Of a stretch of 64,000 nucleotides of DNA, positions 47,356-59,329 are shown one piece after another (the stretch's first letter is position 1; each line of letters opens with the position of its first letter). This DNA comes from Dastarcus helophoroides. Its lineage: Eukaryota > Arthropoda > Insecta > Coleoptera > Bothrideridae. The stretch lies in assembly GCA_028583605.1 (NCBI GenBank), contig CM053332.1, forward strand, positions 17,209,267 through 17,273,266, given 5' to 3'. The notes under the pieces are model-generated. The model saw only the letters and a program-made list of their open reading frames with translations, was not told the DNA's origin and searched no databases. The translations under genes were made by a program, and so were the position numbers.

Positions 47356-48566
47356 CAGTGTTATTGAAATTTGTTAAAGTATATTTGCCTGTCATCAAAG
47401 CTTCTTTACAATTACAAAATAAATAGTTGAGTTAGTGACTACAACTAGTACATAAAACGCGATAATCGCGCTTTAAAGCTTGACCGAACTTGCAATTTCA
47501 TAAAGCACCTTGAAAGCTCATCGTGTGCACTTCAGAATACTCTCAGCGCAATTCTCATTTCAGTTAAACAGTTGTATGAATTAATATCGCGTACTGCGAT
47601 ATTCAGGTGTATTAAAACGAATCATTTCAATTTAAAGTTTGCGAGTTGGTGAACAAACAGGAATAACACGAGCCTATCCGGAGATTATATTGTGAGCCAA
47701 AGTATCATTCATAAACGTCTATTTAGCTTTTCTGCCTGGACTGAAAGCGTAATTTTACTTCACATAATCTCCCACATTTATTTCGAGTTCTGAAATGTTG
47801 TCGGACCGGACGGAATTGGATCGTTTTCATTTAGAGAAATATTACAAAAAAAAATGATTCAATGGTGAAGCTCATAACATCGCGAGGCTTCTGGATTTAA
47901 GGGAAACCGGAAAATTATTCGCCGGCGTAAAAAGGGCCCTTCTCGCTTTGTTTTGATTCGGTTTTTTTTTCTGCCTGATGCAGTCCGTTAATTAAGGAAG
48001 TGTTTAGCAAAGTTTTATTAGCGTGGAAGTTGACGAAACATAATTTCGCGTCGGCATGACAATCTGACGTCGAATAAAATGAGCTCAAAGGTTGTAAAGC
48101 TTTAAAAGGGTAATTTCAACACAAGAAGGTAAAAGTGTTTTGATCAGTGTATTGTACTTTATTGGGCTTCATCCTCCTACATCAGAATTAGCTTCTATTT
48201 ATTCAGTATTTAGCAATAGTTAAGCGTAACTATTTCATCAAAAATTTTGCAAATGATGTCTTAATGTAAAAATTTTGGAAAAATGGACAAAAAATCGATT
48301 AGGTCGAGTTGGGAAAAATGACGGAATTCCGGAAAAGACGAATTTTGAAAAGTTAAAATTTCGAAAAAATGGAAATCTATCTGAGGAAATCAAATATTGA
48401 GAATGGAAGTGGAATTTTCAGAAGAAGAATTTGATAATGAATTAAGAGATTTAAAAAAGGCTGATATTTTTGAAAAAAATCGAAATTTCGAGAAAAAGCA
48501 TGTTCCGAAAAAATTGAAATGTCGAGAGGTCCTCTCTGCTGAAATATATGTGCACTTAACTGCATG
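47356..48566. other. Non-repetitive island
   Basis: Lacks the oligomer filler until about 48250. Contains GC-richer words (CGCCGGCGTAAAAAGGG, AATTTCGCGTCGGCATGAC) and palindromic AT sites. Possible regulatory DNA by composition only. From 48250 to 48540 AAAATTTCGAAAA-type filler appears outside the hAT ends. Confidence 0.3.
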
Positions 48567-48624
48567 ATCTAGGGCAGTGGTCGGCAAACCGCGGCTCGCG
48601 AGCCGGATTCGGCTCTTTTTAAAG

Positions 48625-50350
48625 GCAGTAGCGGCTCTTTATATTCCCCTAAAAAATAAAACAGATAAAAGCTAGAATGGACAGACCCGCATAAAATGAG
48701 TACTTATTAAACAAGTGACCTACGGAAGTCGAAATTTAAAAAAAATGAGAAAAACCAAGAGATTTAGGAAAAAAATAATTTATCAAAAATTTTCAAAAAA
48801 AGGTAAAATTTTTAAAAAAAAACGTCAAATTTCGACAATAGACTGAAACCTAGAACAAATTAAAAACTTAAAATTTTAAGACAAATATAAAATTTTTGAA
48901 AAACTGTAAAATATAAAAAAGACTCATTGTAAGAATAATCTGGAAGTTTAAAAAAAATTGTCGCACTTTAAAAAAGTCGAAGTTTTTCAGAGAAGAAGAA
49001 AAAAGTCAAATTTTGTAAAAAATTTCAAGGAAAAAGTCAAAATGCTCAAAATTTCGACAAAAAATTTGCAATTTTGCAGAGAAATTTAAATTTTGGGAAG
49101 AAATTTGAAATTTTGAAAACAAGTGTCGATAAAACTTTCAGAAAATCAAAATTTTTCAGAGAAAGTTAAAAGAGATGAATTTAGTTCGAAATAAAAGTTG
49201 AAATTCGCAGAAAAAGCGACTTTTGAAAAGAGAAGATTTCGGAAAAATTGAATTTGTCAAAAGTTCTTAAACAAGATAAGATAATAAAAAAACATCGAAT
49301 TTTGACAACAGATTGAAACCCAGATCAAATTTAAAACCTGACATTTTTAGACAAATTTAAATTTTGTGCAAAATTGTAAAATTTCGAAGACAGAAATTGT
49401 CAAAAATTGAAAGCTTAGAATAATAGTCAAATTTTTGAAAAGCCAAAATTTTTTAGAGAACAAGAAAATAAAAATTTACGTTTTTTTTTCGGGAACAAAA
49501 CGAATTAAAAAAAACTCCAAATATTGAGATATATTTAAATATTTTCGAAAGAAAAGACAATGTTCATACAATTTTCAGTTTCGAGAAAAATGGGGGACTT
49601 TAAGGAAAGGTCAAATTTTAAGAAAAAAATCAAATTTCGAGATTAAGTCAAATATTTTGAAAATTGTTAAATTTCGTCGAAAAAATCGCAGTTTGTAGAA
49701 ACAATAAAATATCGAATTTTAAAAGTTGAAATTTTGAAAAAAAAACCGAATTGTGTCTATATTTGTAGAAAATAAATAAACGTTTCAATGTTTAGTAAAA
49801 GTCAATATCAGGGCAAAATGGCCAAATTTGGAAAAATAACTAATTTTAAAAAGAATATAGAAATTTCGAGAAAAGTGTTGAGTGTTGAAAGTCAAAATTT
49901 CCCAGAGAAAGTTAAATTTTGAGATTAAGTCAAACATTTTGAAAATATGTAGATAAATTTACGTCGAGAAAATCGCACTTTGCATAAACATTAAACTGTC
50001 GAATTTTAAAAGTCGAAATTTCGAAAAAAAAAACCAAATTTTGCGAAACAAGTCCAAATTTGTAGAAAATAGATAAAAGTTTAAATGTTTAGTAAAAGTG
50101 AATATCTAGGCAAAATGGCTAAATTTGGAAAAAGAACGAATTTTAAAAACAATGTAAATAGTTCTAAAAAAATGCCGCAATTTAGAACAAAGTCGACAAA
50201 ATGTAATTTTGGAAAAAAGTGAACTCTGAAAATAGATCTAATGGCGGCTCTTTAAATTCCCCTAAAAACATAAATAAATATAAGCCAGAGTGGACAGACA
50301 CGCAGAAAATGAGTACTTATTAAACAAGTGACTTACAGAAGTCGAAATTT
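48625..50350. repeat. Duplicated subterminal block inside hAT C1
   Basis: The left subterminal sequence (GCGGCTCTTTATATTCCCC, then GAGTACTTATTAAACAAGTG near 48698) recurs near 50235-50340 (GCGGCTCTTTAAATTCCCC, then GAGTACTTATTAAACAAGTG). Spacing is about 1.6 kb. Following filler also matches (TTTAAAAAAGTCGAAG near 48970 and 50995), so the left end grew by a large tandem duplication. Confidence 0.75.
49680..50110. repeat. About 297-bp tandem unit, two copies, in hAT C1
   Basis: AAATCGCAGTTTGTAGAAAC near 49686 and AAATCGCACTTTGCATAAAC near 49978 mark two units. Each is followed by TTGTAGAAAATA(A/G)ATAAA and CAAAATGGC(C/T)AAATTTGG. The reverse complement of this unit forms the six-copy array in hAT C2. 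Confidence 0.7.
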
Positions 50351-51317
50351 CCAAAAATAATTTTCTAGGAATTTTCACATTTTGCTTAAATTTTGACAAA
50401 AACGTTATAATTTCAAAAAGTATTTTTTTAACATTTTTAATTAATTTGTATTAAGATTTTGAAAAAACACATGAATTTTGAAATTTCTAGAAAAAGAACA
50501 ATTTGGAAAGTCGAAATATCTAAACAATATTTTTTTTTCGTGATTTTACTTTTTATTTGTAAATTTTCTACAGCCTTAAAATTTTGTCAAAAAAAAGATA
50601 AATTACTTTTGTGAAAAAAAATTAATTTACAGAAACAGCAAATATCAAAGTTAGAAATAAAAGCTGAAATTTCAAGAAAAAGCTGAATTTCGAGAAAAAG
50701 GGAGAGATTTCAAAAAAATTGAGGAAAAGAAAGAGACTTCGAAAAAATTGAGAAAAAGGAAGAGATTTCAAAAATATTAAGAAAAAGGAAAATATTTCGA
50801 AAAAGTTGAATTTATCAAAATTTCTCAAAAAAAGGTAAAATTTTAGAAAAGAAAATTAGATTTTGACAATAGATTAAAACCCAGAAAAACTAAAAACCTA
50901 AATTTCTACACAAATTTGAAGTTTTTCAAAAACTGTAAAATATCAAAAAGAGAAATTGTAAAAATAAACTGGAAGCTTAAAAAAAATTGTCGAACTTTAA
51001 AAAAGTCGAAGTTTTTCAATAAAGAAGAACAAAGTCAAATTTGAGGAAAAATATTAAGGAAAAAGTCAAAATTTTAAGGAAAGCTCGAAATTTTGCCAAA
51101 AATTGTAATTTTCCAGAGAGATTTAAATTTTGAAAAGAAATTTGAAATTTCGAGAACAAGACGATTTTAAAAAAAATCCAAAATTTCTGATAAATTCGAA
51201 TTTTGAGAAAATTGCCAAAATAATTTCGAAAGAAGAGCGAATGTCGATAAAACTTCCAATTTCAAAAAAAGTATTGAATTTTAAAAGAAGGTTTAAATTT
51301 CCCAGGGAAAAAATTAA

Positions 51318-51624
51318 ATTACAGAACTTGTCCTCTGAAACCAAGAAAGATTAAAAAACACAACAAAGGTTGTTCTAACGCGTTTCGACAGCCAAGCTGT
51401 CATCTTCGGAGAGAAACTCAGAGAGAACTCGCAACTTTTGTTGTGTTTTTTTAATCTTTCTTGGTTTCAGGGGACAAGTTCTGTAATTCAATTTTTGAAG
51501 ATAACCAAGGATCAGTCCGTTCCATCAAAGCAACCTTTGTTGTGTTTTTTACTATTTCTTGGTTTCAGGGGACAAGTTCTGTAATTCAATTTTTGAAGAT
51601 AACCAAGGACCAGTCTGTTCCATT
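51318..51624. mobile_element. F1 hairpin element, copy 10, plus duplicated right end
   Basis: A hairpin copy (51318-51527) is followed directly by a second copy of its right end (51530-51624: GCAACCTTTGTTGTG to GACCAGTCTGTTCCATT). Arms carry GTTTCGACAGCCAAGC. The right arm has lost its inner hairpin. The tail AAGGATCAGTCCGTTCC is on the right. The tandem partial copy suggests slippage or unequal exchange after insertion. Confidence 0.8.
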
Positions 51625-51950
51625 AAAAAAAAAAATCCCAGAGAAAGTCAAATTTTAAGAAAAAAATCAAACTTTGAGATTTGAAAATAGATGAATTTCG
51701 TTCGAAATAAATGCTGAAATTTGCAGAAAAAGCTTTCGAGAGATTTAGAAAAAATATAATTCGTCAAAAGTTCTCAAAAAGGCGAAATTTTTGTAAAAAC
51801 TAATTTTGACAATCGATTGAAATTTGCAGAATAAATTTAAAAACCTGACATGCTTAGAGAAATTTAAATTTTGTGAAAAATTGTAAAATTTCAAAAAGAA
51901 AAATTGAAATAAATTAAAGGCTTTAAAAAAATTGTCAAACTTTTTCAGAA

Positions 51951-53420
51951 GTCGAGTTTTTTCAAAGAAGAGAAAGTTAAATTTTGAGAATAAATTGAAA
52001 TTTCGAGAACAAGACGAATTAAAAAAACTCTGAATTTTCAGAAAAATCGAATTTTGAGAAAATTGGTGAAATAATTTCGAAAGAAAAGAAAATGTCTATA
52101 AAACTTCCAGTTTCGAAAAAAATATTATATTTTAAAAGAAGGTCAAAATTTCCCAGAGAAAGTCTTTAAGAAAACAAAATCAAATTTTGAGATTTGAAAA
52201 CAATGAATTCAAAAAGTTAAAATTTTCAGAAAATGCGAAATTTGGTAAAAAAGAAATTTCGAAAAAATTAATTTGTGAAAAGTTTTCAAGAAAGATAAAA
52301 TTTTAAAAAAATCGTCGAATTTCGACGATAGATTAAAACTCAGAACAAACTTGAAACCTGAAATTTCTAAACAAATTTAAATTTGGTGAAAAATTGTAAA
52401 ATTTCTACAAGAGAAATTGTAATAAATTAAAAGTTTTAAAAAAATTGTCCAACTTTTCCAGAAGTCGAAGTTTTTTAAAGAGGAAGAGAAAGTTAAATTT
52501 TGAGAATAAATTAAAATATCGAAAACAAGACGAATTAAAAAAAACTCTGAATTTTCAGATAAATCGAATTTTGAGAAAATTGGTGAAATAATTTCGAAAG
52601 AAAAGAAAATGTTCATAAAACTTCCAGTTTCGAAAAAGATATTATATTTCAAAAGAAGGTCAAAATTTCCAGAGAAAGTCTTTAAGAAACAAAATCAAAT
52701 TTTGAGATTTGAAAACAATTTATTTAAAAAGTTAAAATTTCCAGAAAATACAAAATTTGGTAAAAATAAAATGTCGAAAAAATGAATTTGTGAAAAGTTT
52801 TCAAAAAAGATAAAATTTTTAAAAAATCGTCAAATTTCGACGATAGATTGAAACTCAGAACAAACTTAAATCCTGAAATTTTTAGACAAATTAAAATTTG
52901 GTGAAAAATTGTAAAATTTCGAAAAGAGAAATTGTAATAAATTGAAAGTTTTAAAAAAATTGTCCACCTGTTTCAGAAGTCGCAGTTTTTCAAAGAAGAA
53001 GAGAAAGTTAAATTTTACGAATAAATTGAAATTTCGAGAACAAGGCGAATTAAAAAAAACTCTGAATTTTCAGATAAATCAAATTTTGAGATGGTGAAAT
53101 AATTTCGAAAGAAAAGAAAGTGTCCATAAAACTTCCAGTTTCGAGAAAAATATTATATTTTAAAAGAAGGTCAAAATTACCAGAGAAAGTCTTTAAGAAA
53201 CAGAATCAAATTTTGAGATTTGAAAACAATGAATTTAAAAAGTTAAAATTTCCAGAAAATACAAAATTTGGTAAAAATGAAATTTCGAAAAAATGAATTT
53301 GTGAAAAGTTTTCAAAAAGGATAAAATTTTTAAAAAATCGTCGAATTTCGACGATAGATTGAAACTCAGAACAAACCTAAAACCTGAAATTTTTAGACAA
53401 ATTCAAATTTTAGGAAAAAT
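51951..53420. repeat. 515-bp tandem array in hAT C1, first block
   Basis: The small palindrome ATCGTC(G/A)AATTTCGACGAT recurs near 52311, 52825 and 53338. Each unit also carries GAACAAGACGAATTAAA, ATAAAACTTCCAGTTTCG and GAGAAAGTCTTTAAGAAA. The units are clearly more similar to one another than to the general filler. Non-coding. Confidence 0.85.
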
Positions 53421-54180
53421 TTCAAGGAAAAGGTCAAAATTTTAAGAAAAGCCCTAAATTTCGACAGAAAATTGTAATTCTCCAGAGATTTAAATTTTGA
53501 GAAGAAATTTGAAATTTCGAGAACAAGACGATTTAAAAAAACCTAAGTTTCTGATAAATTCAAATTTTGAGAAAATTGCTAAAATAATTTCGAAAGAAAA
53601 GTGAATGTCGATAAAACTTTCCGTTTCAAAAAAAGTATTGAAATTTAAAAGAAGGTTAAAATTTCCCAGAGAAAAAATTAAATTACAGAACTTGTACCCT
53701 GAAATCAAGAAAGATTAAAAAACACAACAAAGGTTGCTCTAACGCGTTTCGACAGCCAAGCTGTTATCTTTGGAGAGAAACTCAGAGAGAACTCGCAACC
53801 TTTGTTGTGTTTTTTAATCTTTCTTGGTTTCAGGGGACAAGTTGTGTAATTCAATTTTTGAAGATAACCAAGAACCAGTCTGTTCCATAAAAAAAAATCA
53901 AATTTTGAGATTTGAAAATAGTTGAATTTCGTTCGAAACAAATGCTGAAATATGCAGAAAAAGCTTAATTTTGAAAAAAGAGATTTCGAAAATAAATAAT
54001 TCGTCAAAAGTTCTCAAAAAGGCGAAATTTTTGTAAAAACTAATTTTGACAATAGATTGAAATTCGCAGAACAAACTTAAAAACCTGACATGCTTAGGGA
54101 AATTTAAATTTTGTGAAAAATTGTAAAATTTCAAAAAGAAAAATTGAAATAAATTAAAGGTTTTAAAAAAATTGTCAAAC
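53421..54180. repeat. Duplicate of the 51.07-51.96 kb block, carrying F1 copy 11
   Basis: This block repeats the sequence around 51070-51960, including the F1 hairpin at the same internal point: GAGAAAAAATTAAATTACAG before it and GTTCCAT plus an A-run after. F1 copy 11 itself spans about 53683-53888. The segment was therefore copied after the F1 insertion. A third remnant with only the F1 end (GTAATTCAATTTTTGAAG to CAGTCTATTCCATT) lies at 54528-54570. Confidence 0.75.
53683..53888. mobile_element. F1 hairpin element, copy 11
   Basis: Inverted arms ACAACAAAGGTTGCTCTAAC and GCAACCTTTGTTGTG. The inner small hairpin is lost on the right side, as in copy 10. The tail AAGAACCAGTCTGTTCC is on the right. 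Flanks AAAAAATTAAATT and AAAAAATCAAATT are a likely target duplication with one mismatch. Confidence 0.8.
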
Positions 54181-56080
54181 TTTTTCAGAAGTCGAGTTTT
54201 TTCAAAGAAGAAGAGATAGTTAAATTTTGAGAATAAATTGAAATTTCGAGAACAAGACTAATTAAAAAAAACTCTGAATTTTCAGATAAATTGAATTTTG
54301 AGAAAATTGGTGAAATAATTTCGAAAGAAAAGAAAATGTCTATAAAATTTCCTGTTTCGAGAAAAATATTATATTTTAAAAGAAGGTCAAAATTTCCAGA
54401 GAAAGTCTTTAAGAAACAAAACCAAATTTTAAGATTTGAAAACAATGAATTTAAAAAGTTAAAATTTCCAGAAAATACGAAATTTGGTAAAAATGAAATT
54501 TCGAAAAAATGAATTTGTGAATTTTTTGTAATTCAATTTTTGAAGATAACCAAAGACCAGTCTATTCCATTAAAAAAAAAATTCCCAGAGAAAGTCAAAT
54601 TTTAAGAAAAAAATCAAACTTTGAGATTTGAAAATAGATGAATTTCGTTCGAAATAAACGCTGAAATTTGCAGAAAAAGCTTTCGAGAGATTTAGAAAAA
54701 AAATTATTCGTCAAAAGTTCTCAAAAAGGCAAAATTTTTGAAAAAACTAATTTTGACAATAGATTGAAATTCGCAGAACAAATTTAAAAATCTGACATGC
54801 TTGGGGAAATTTAAATTTTGTGAAAAATTGTAAAATTTCAAAAAGAGAAATTGTAATAAATTAAAAGTTTTAAAAAAATTGTCCAATTTTTTCAGAAGTC
54901 GAAATTTTTCTAAGAAGAGAAAGTTAAATTTTGAGAATAAATTGAAATTTCGAGAACAAGACGAATTAAAAAAAACTCTTAATTTTCAGATTTGAATTTC
55001 GACGATAGATTGAAACTCAGAACAAGCTTGAAATCTGAAATTTTTAGACAAATTTAAATTTTGTGAAAAATTGTGAAATTTCGAAAAGAGAAATTATAAT
55101 AAATTAAAAGTTTTAAAAAAATTGTCCAACTTTTTCAGAAGTCGAAGTTTTTCAAAAAAAAAAGAGAAAGTTAAATTTTTAGAATAAATTGAAACTTCGA
55201 GAACAAGACGAATTTAAAAAAAAAACTCTGAATTTTCAGATAAATCGAATTTTGAGACAATTGGTGAAATAATTTCGAAGGAAAAGAAAATGTCTATAAA
55301 ACTTCCAGTTTCGAAAAAAATATTATATTTTAAAAGAAGGTCAAAATTTCCAGAGAAAGTCTTTAAGAAACAGAATCAAATTTTGCGATTTGAAAACAAT
55401 GAATTTAAAAAGTTAAAATTTCCAGAAAATACGAAATTTGGTAAAAATAAAATGTCGAAAAAATGAATTTTTCAAAAATTTTCAAAAAGGATAAAATTTT
55501 AAAAAAATCGTCGAATTTCGACGATAGATTAACACTCAGAACAAACTTGAAACCTGAAATTTTTAGACAAATTTAAATTTTGTGAAAAATTGTAAAATTT
55601 CAAAAAGAGAAATTGTAATAAATTAAAAGTTTTAGAAAAATTGTCAAACTTTTTCAGAAGTCGAAGTTTTTCAAAGAAGAAGAGAAAGTTAAATTTTGAG
55701 AATAAATTGAAATTTAGAGAACAAGACGAATTAAAAAAAACTTTGAATTTTCAGATAAATCGAATTTTGAGAAGGTGAAATAATTTCGAAAGAAAAGAAA
55801 ATGTCCATAAAACTTCCAGTTTCGAGAAAAATATTATATTTCAAAAAAAGGTCAAAATTTCCCAGAGAAAGTCTTTAAGAAACAAAATCAAATTATGAGA
55901 TTCGAAAACAATGAATTTTTAAATAGTTAAAATTTCCAGAAAATACGAAATTTGGCAAAAACGAAATTTCGAAAAATTGAATTTATGAAAAGTTTTCAAA
56001 AAAGATAAAATTTTAAAAAAATCGTCGAATTTCGACGATAGATTGACACTCAGAACAAACTTGAAACCTGAAATTTTTAG
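54181..56080. repeat. 515-bp tandem array in hAT C1, second block
   Basis: The same unit as the 52-kb array. The palindrome landmark occurs at about 54988 (partly lost), 55508 and 56021. GAGAAAGTCTTTAAGAAA and TAAAACTTCCAGTTTCG recur at the same spacing. It is interrupted near 54520-54710 by the third remnant of the F1-bearing block. Confidence 0.8.
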
Positions 56081-56607
56081 ACAAATTTAAATTTTGTGAA
56101 AAATTGTACAATTTCCAAAAGAGTAGTTGTAAAAAATTGAAAGATTGGAAAAAATCGTCGAACTTTTAAAAAGTCGAAGTTTTTCAGAGCATAAGGAAAA
56201 TAATTTGCATTTTTCCAGAGAAAGTTAAATTTTAAGCATAAATGTGAAATTTCGAAAACAAGACGAATTAAAAAAAACTCCAAATGTTCAAATAAGTTCG
56301 AAATTTCATAGAATTGGTAAAATAATTTCGAAAGAAAAGGCAATGTTGAGACAACTTCCAATTTTGAGAAAAATGTTGAACTTTAATTAAAGGTCAAATT
56401 TTAAGAAAAAAAAACCAAATTCTGATATTAGGTCAAACATTTTGAAAAGTGACGAATTTGTCGAAAAAATCGCAGATTGCTGAAACAATAAAATGTCGAA
56501 TTTTAAAAGTCGCAATTTAAAAAAAAAACGAATTTTGCGAACCAAATCTTTGAGAGAAGTGTTCAAGTGTTGAAAGGCAGAATTTCCCAGAGAAAGAAAA
56601 TTTTGAG

Positions 56608-56714
56608 AGCAAGTTAAATTTGGTGGAAGGGACTAGTCCTCGGTTATCTTCAAAAATTGAAATACAGATTTCAGAGGACAAGTTCCGTATTTCAATTTTT
56701 TTAGCAAGTCAAAT
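56608..56714 (+). mobile_element. F1 element, copy 13 (minimal form, arms only at the ends)
   Basis: An element of about 83 bp between AGCAAGTTAAAT (56608-56619) and AGCAAGTCAAAT (56703-56714), 11 of 12 bases matching. It has the tail GGTGGAAGGGACTAGTCC, the first 20 bases of the left arm and the last 35 of the right arm (GAGGACAAGTTCCGTATTTC). The whole centre is missing. It parallels the short form of F3 at 10587. Confidence 0.82.
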
Positions 56715-57548
56715 ATTTTGAAAATATGTAGATGAATTTCGTCAAAAAAATCGCAGCTTGCAAAAACAATAAAGCGTTCAATGTGAAGTCGAAAATAGGA
56801 AAAAAAACCCAATTTTCCGTAATAGGTCCAAATTAGTAGAAAATAAATAAAATAATAAATGTTTAGTAAAACTCAAGTTTGGAGAAAATGTCGAAATTTG
56901 GTAAAAGCACAAATTTTAAAAAAGTTCTAGAAAAAAGCAGTAATTTGGAACAAAGTCGAAAAAATGTAATTTTGGAAAAAAGTGAAATTTAAGAATAGAT
57001 CTAAATTTCGAAGAAAGAAAACTTCGAAAAAAGTCGAAATCTTCAAAAACTATTTTACTTAACATTTCCAATTATTTTAAATGTTTACTTTTTTATGAAA
57101 AAATCGACAAAAGATGAATTTTTGAGAAATAAGTCGAATATTCCAGTAAGTCGAATTAGAAATAAGTAAATATTTTTACAAATTGTCGAGTTTTGAAAAG
57201 GAAGAAAGATTTAGGGTAAAACTCTAATTTTAGTAACAAAATAGATGTTAGAAAAGAAGACTAATATAGAGAAGAATTAAAAAAGTCGCAATTGCGAAAA
57301 AAAAGGCAAATTTTGAAGTAAAGGTCTAAATTTTGAGCAATAAAAGGTCTTCTGAGCAGAAATGTATTTTCGTTTAACTATATGAGTCAGTCTCTGTCCC
57401 CTATTTTGTCTGATTTATCTGATTTTATTTTGAAATGAAATGTAAAAATTAGAAACAAAAATTTGTGGCTCTTTGAAATTCACGAAATCAATTTTTTTAT
57501 TGCAGCTGGCTCTTTCGGTTTAAAAGTTTGCCGACCCCTGATCTAGGG

Positions 57549-58430
57549 GAAAAAACATTATGATTACAGTGCCCAAGATCATATTGCTTTAGACATGAGT
57601 CACCCAATTTTTCACCTACTACTTTGTTTGGTTAGTTTGACTGTAAAAGCTCCTTAAGCGTATGATATTGAACAATTTTTTGACGAAAATCCACAGAATT
57701 GACATTTTCAACCCTTACTTAGTGGAATTCTTTAATATTCATAAAAGTTTAATAGTTATGAAGATTCATAGTTTAGGATGAGACTTAGGGATTCTACTGA
57801 AATCAGTTCAATTAAAATTCGAACCGAAGAGAAAATTTTGGAAAAGTAGATATAGTTCCTATTTAGACCTATGCCATTTTTAAAGTGAATTGGGGTTCAT
57901 TTCCGGCGTTACTGAATTTAATTAAAATTTTCTACCAACATTCACACGGCCCCTTTGTCCATATTTGTTGGTTGGTCGCACTTGTTGTTTTTCAGTCGAA
58001 TGCATTTAATTGGATTCATTAATTGGAATTATGTTTTGATTTGAAAATCACATTAAAATTCCCGGATATACCTGTTTATTCTGTACGGCAAGAGCTTAAA
58101 ATGTTTTGTATTAGGCCATAATTGACAATAACGACCAGATTAAAGGGAAATGCATAAAGCTATGTGAAATAGTAGAGGGTTGAACGAGAAATTTTATGAT
58201 TATTGCGGCGCCTTGATTATTGAAAACCATAATGTCTACTCTAGTTTGATTGTGCCGGCAATACAGTCAACAAATATCACGTGTTCGTATATGAACTCGT
58301 AAAATTCAATTTACCAGATGCAATGCTAAATATTTCGCTGAATGTCAATATTTGTAACGAAGATTACCTAGCGTATGTTGCCTTGTCAATGAGAGCGGAC
58401 TTTTCGCAGCAGTAAATTTAAAGGAGTAAT
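57549..58430. other. Non-repetitive island
   Basis: Filler-free sequence between two hAT elements, with GCACTTGTTGTTTTTCAGTC and ATATCACGTGTTCG among the less AT-rich words. No coding or RNA gene seen. Possible regulatory DNA by composition only. Confidence 0.3.
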
Positions 58431-58724
58431 GCAATTACTTGTACTCCAGTACAACTCGCAGAGAACCAAGGACTCGTTTCAATCATATTTGCTCTCGTCG
58501 AAGCTCGAGCTTCATTTATACAAATTGATTTTTTTCGATGACACATTTGCGATTAACGGAGGTGTGCCCAGGGCTCTGTTCTGTCTCCAGCCTTGGTTCT
58601 ATTGCACACGATCTCTTATCTTTAATTTCCAGTTCTAATGTGTAGCTACGCAGACGATAGAAGTCTGGTGTTATTCTTTCGCTCAAACAAACCGTTATCT
58701 GTCGCTGCTTTAGATAGCCTAAAA
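58431..58724 (+). pseudogene. Non-LTR reverse transcriptase fragment, cut by hAT C2
   Basis: Readable pieces are FAINGGVP, a frame change to the box expected as QG.VLSPAL, and then SYADDRSLVLFFRSNKPLS near 58645-58700 with the YADD catalytic box. FAIN.GVP also occurs in LINE2 (FAINAGVP), so this is probably a relative of LINE2 on the opposite strand. It ends abruptly at the start of hAT C2 (AGATAGCCTAAAA|CAGGGG). Only about 100 codons remain, with frameshifts. Confidence 0.7.
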
Positions 58725-59329
58725 CAGGGGTTGGCAAACTTTTACCAGTGAAAGAGCCAAGCCGCAATAAAAAATTGATTTCGTGAATTTCAAAGAGCCA
58801 CAAATTTTTATTGCCAATTTTACATTTAATTTCAAAATTAAATCAAATAAATTAGGCAAACTATGGGACAAGGAGAGATCCTTCTGACTCACTGTAGTTA
58901 GGACAAAAATATATTCAGGCCCAAAAAACCTTTTATTTCTCAAAATTTAGACCTTTGCTTCAAAATTTACCTTTTTTTTCGCAATGTCGACTTTTTTAAC
59001 ACTTCTCTATATTAGTCCTTCTTTTTTTATATCTATTTTGTTCCTAAAATTAGACTTTCACCCCAAAACTTTCTTTCTGTTTTATTATTCATTATGTTTA
59101 TTTTTTTCGACTTATTTGACTTATTCCTCAAAAAATCATCTTTTGTAGATTTTTTAGTGAAAAAAAATAAAAATTTCAAGTAATTGAAGTAATTCAGTAA
59201 AATAGCTTTTGAAGATTTCGATCTTTTTTCGAAGTTTTCTTTTTTCGATATTTAGATCTATTCTCAAAGTTGACTTTTTTCCAAAAATTACCTTTTGTCG
59301 ACTTTGTTCTGAATTGCAGCTTTTTTTTA

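Larger units (their letters stand above)
48567..57548. mobile_element. Giant non-autonomous hAT element C1 (9 kb) with perfect 8-bp target duplication
   Basis: Element 48575-57540 starts CAGTGGTCGGCAAACCGCGG and ends AAGTTTGCCGACCCCTG, flanked by ATCTAGGG at 48567-48574 and 57541-57548. The ends resemble those of the Charlie/MER-type hAT group (CAGGGGTCGGCAAAC). Subterminal GCGGCTCGCGAGCC (left) and GAGCCAGCTGCAATA, read as complement (right), differ. The interior is almost entirely A-rich AAAAGTCGAAATTTTG-type sequence on the plus strand with no transposase. It includes a duplicated subterminal block, 515-bp arrays and four F1 insertions or fragments. Confidence 0.92.
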
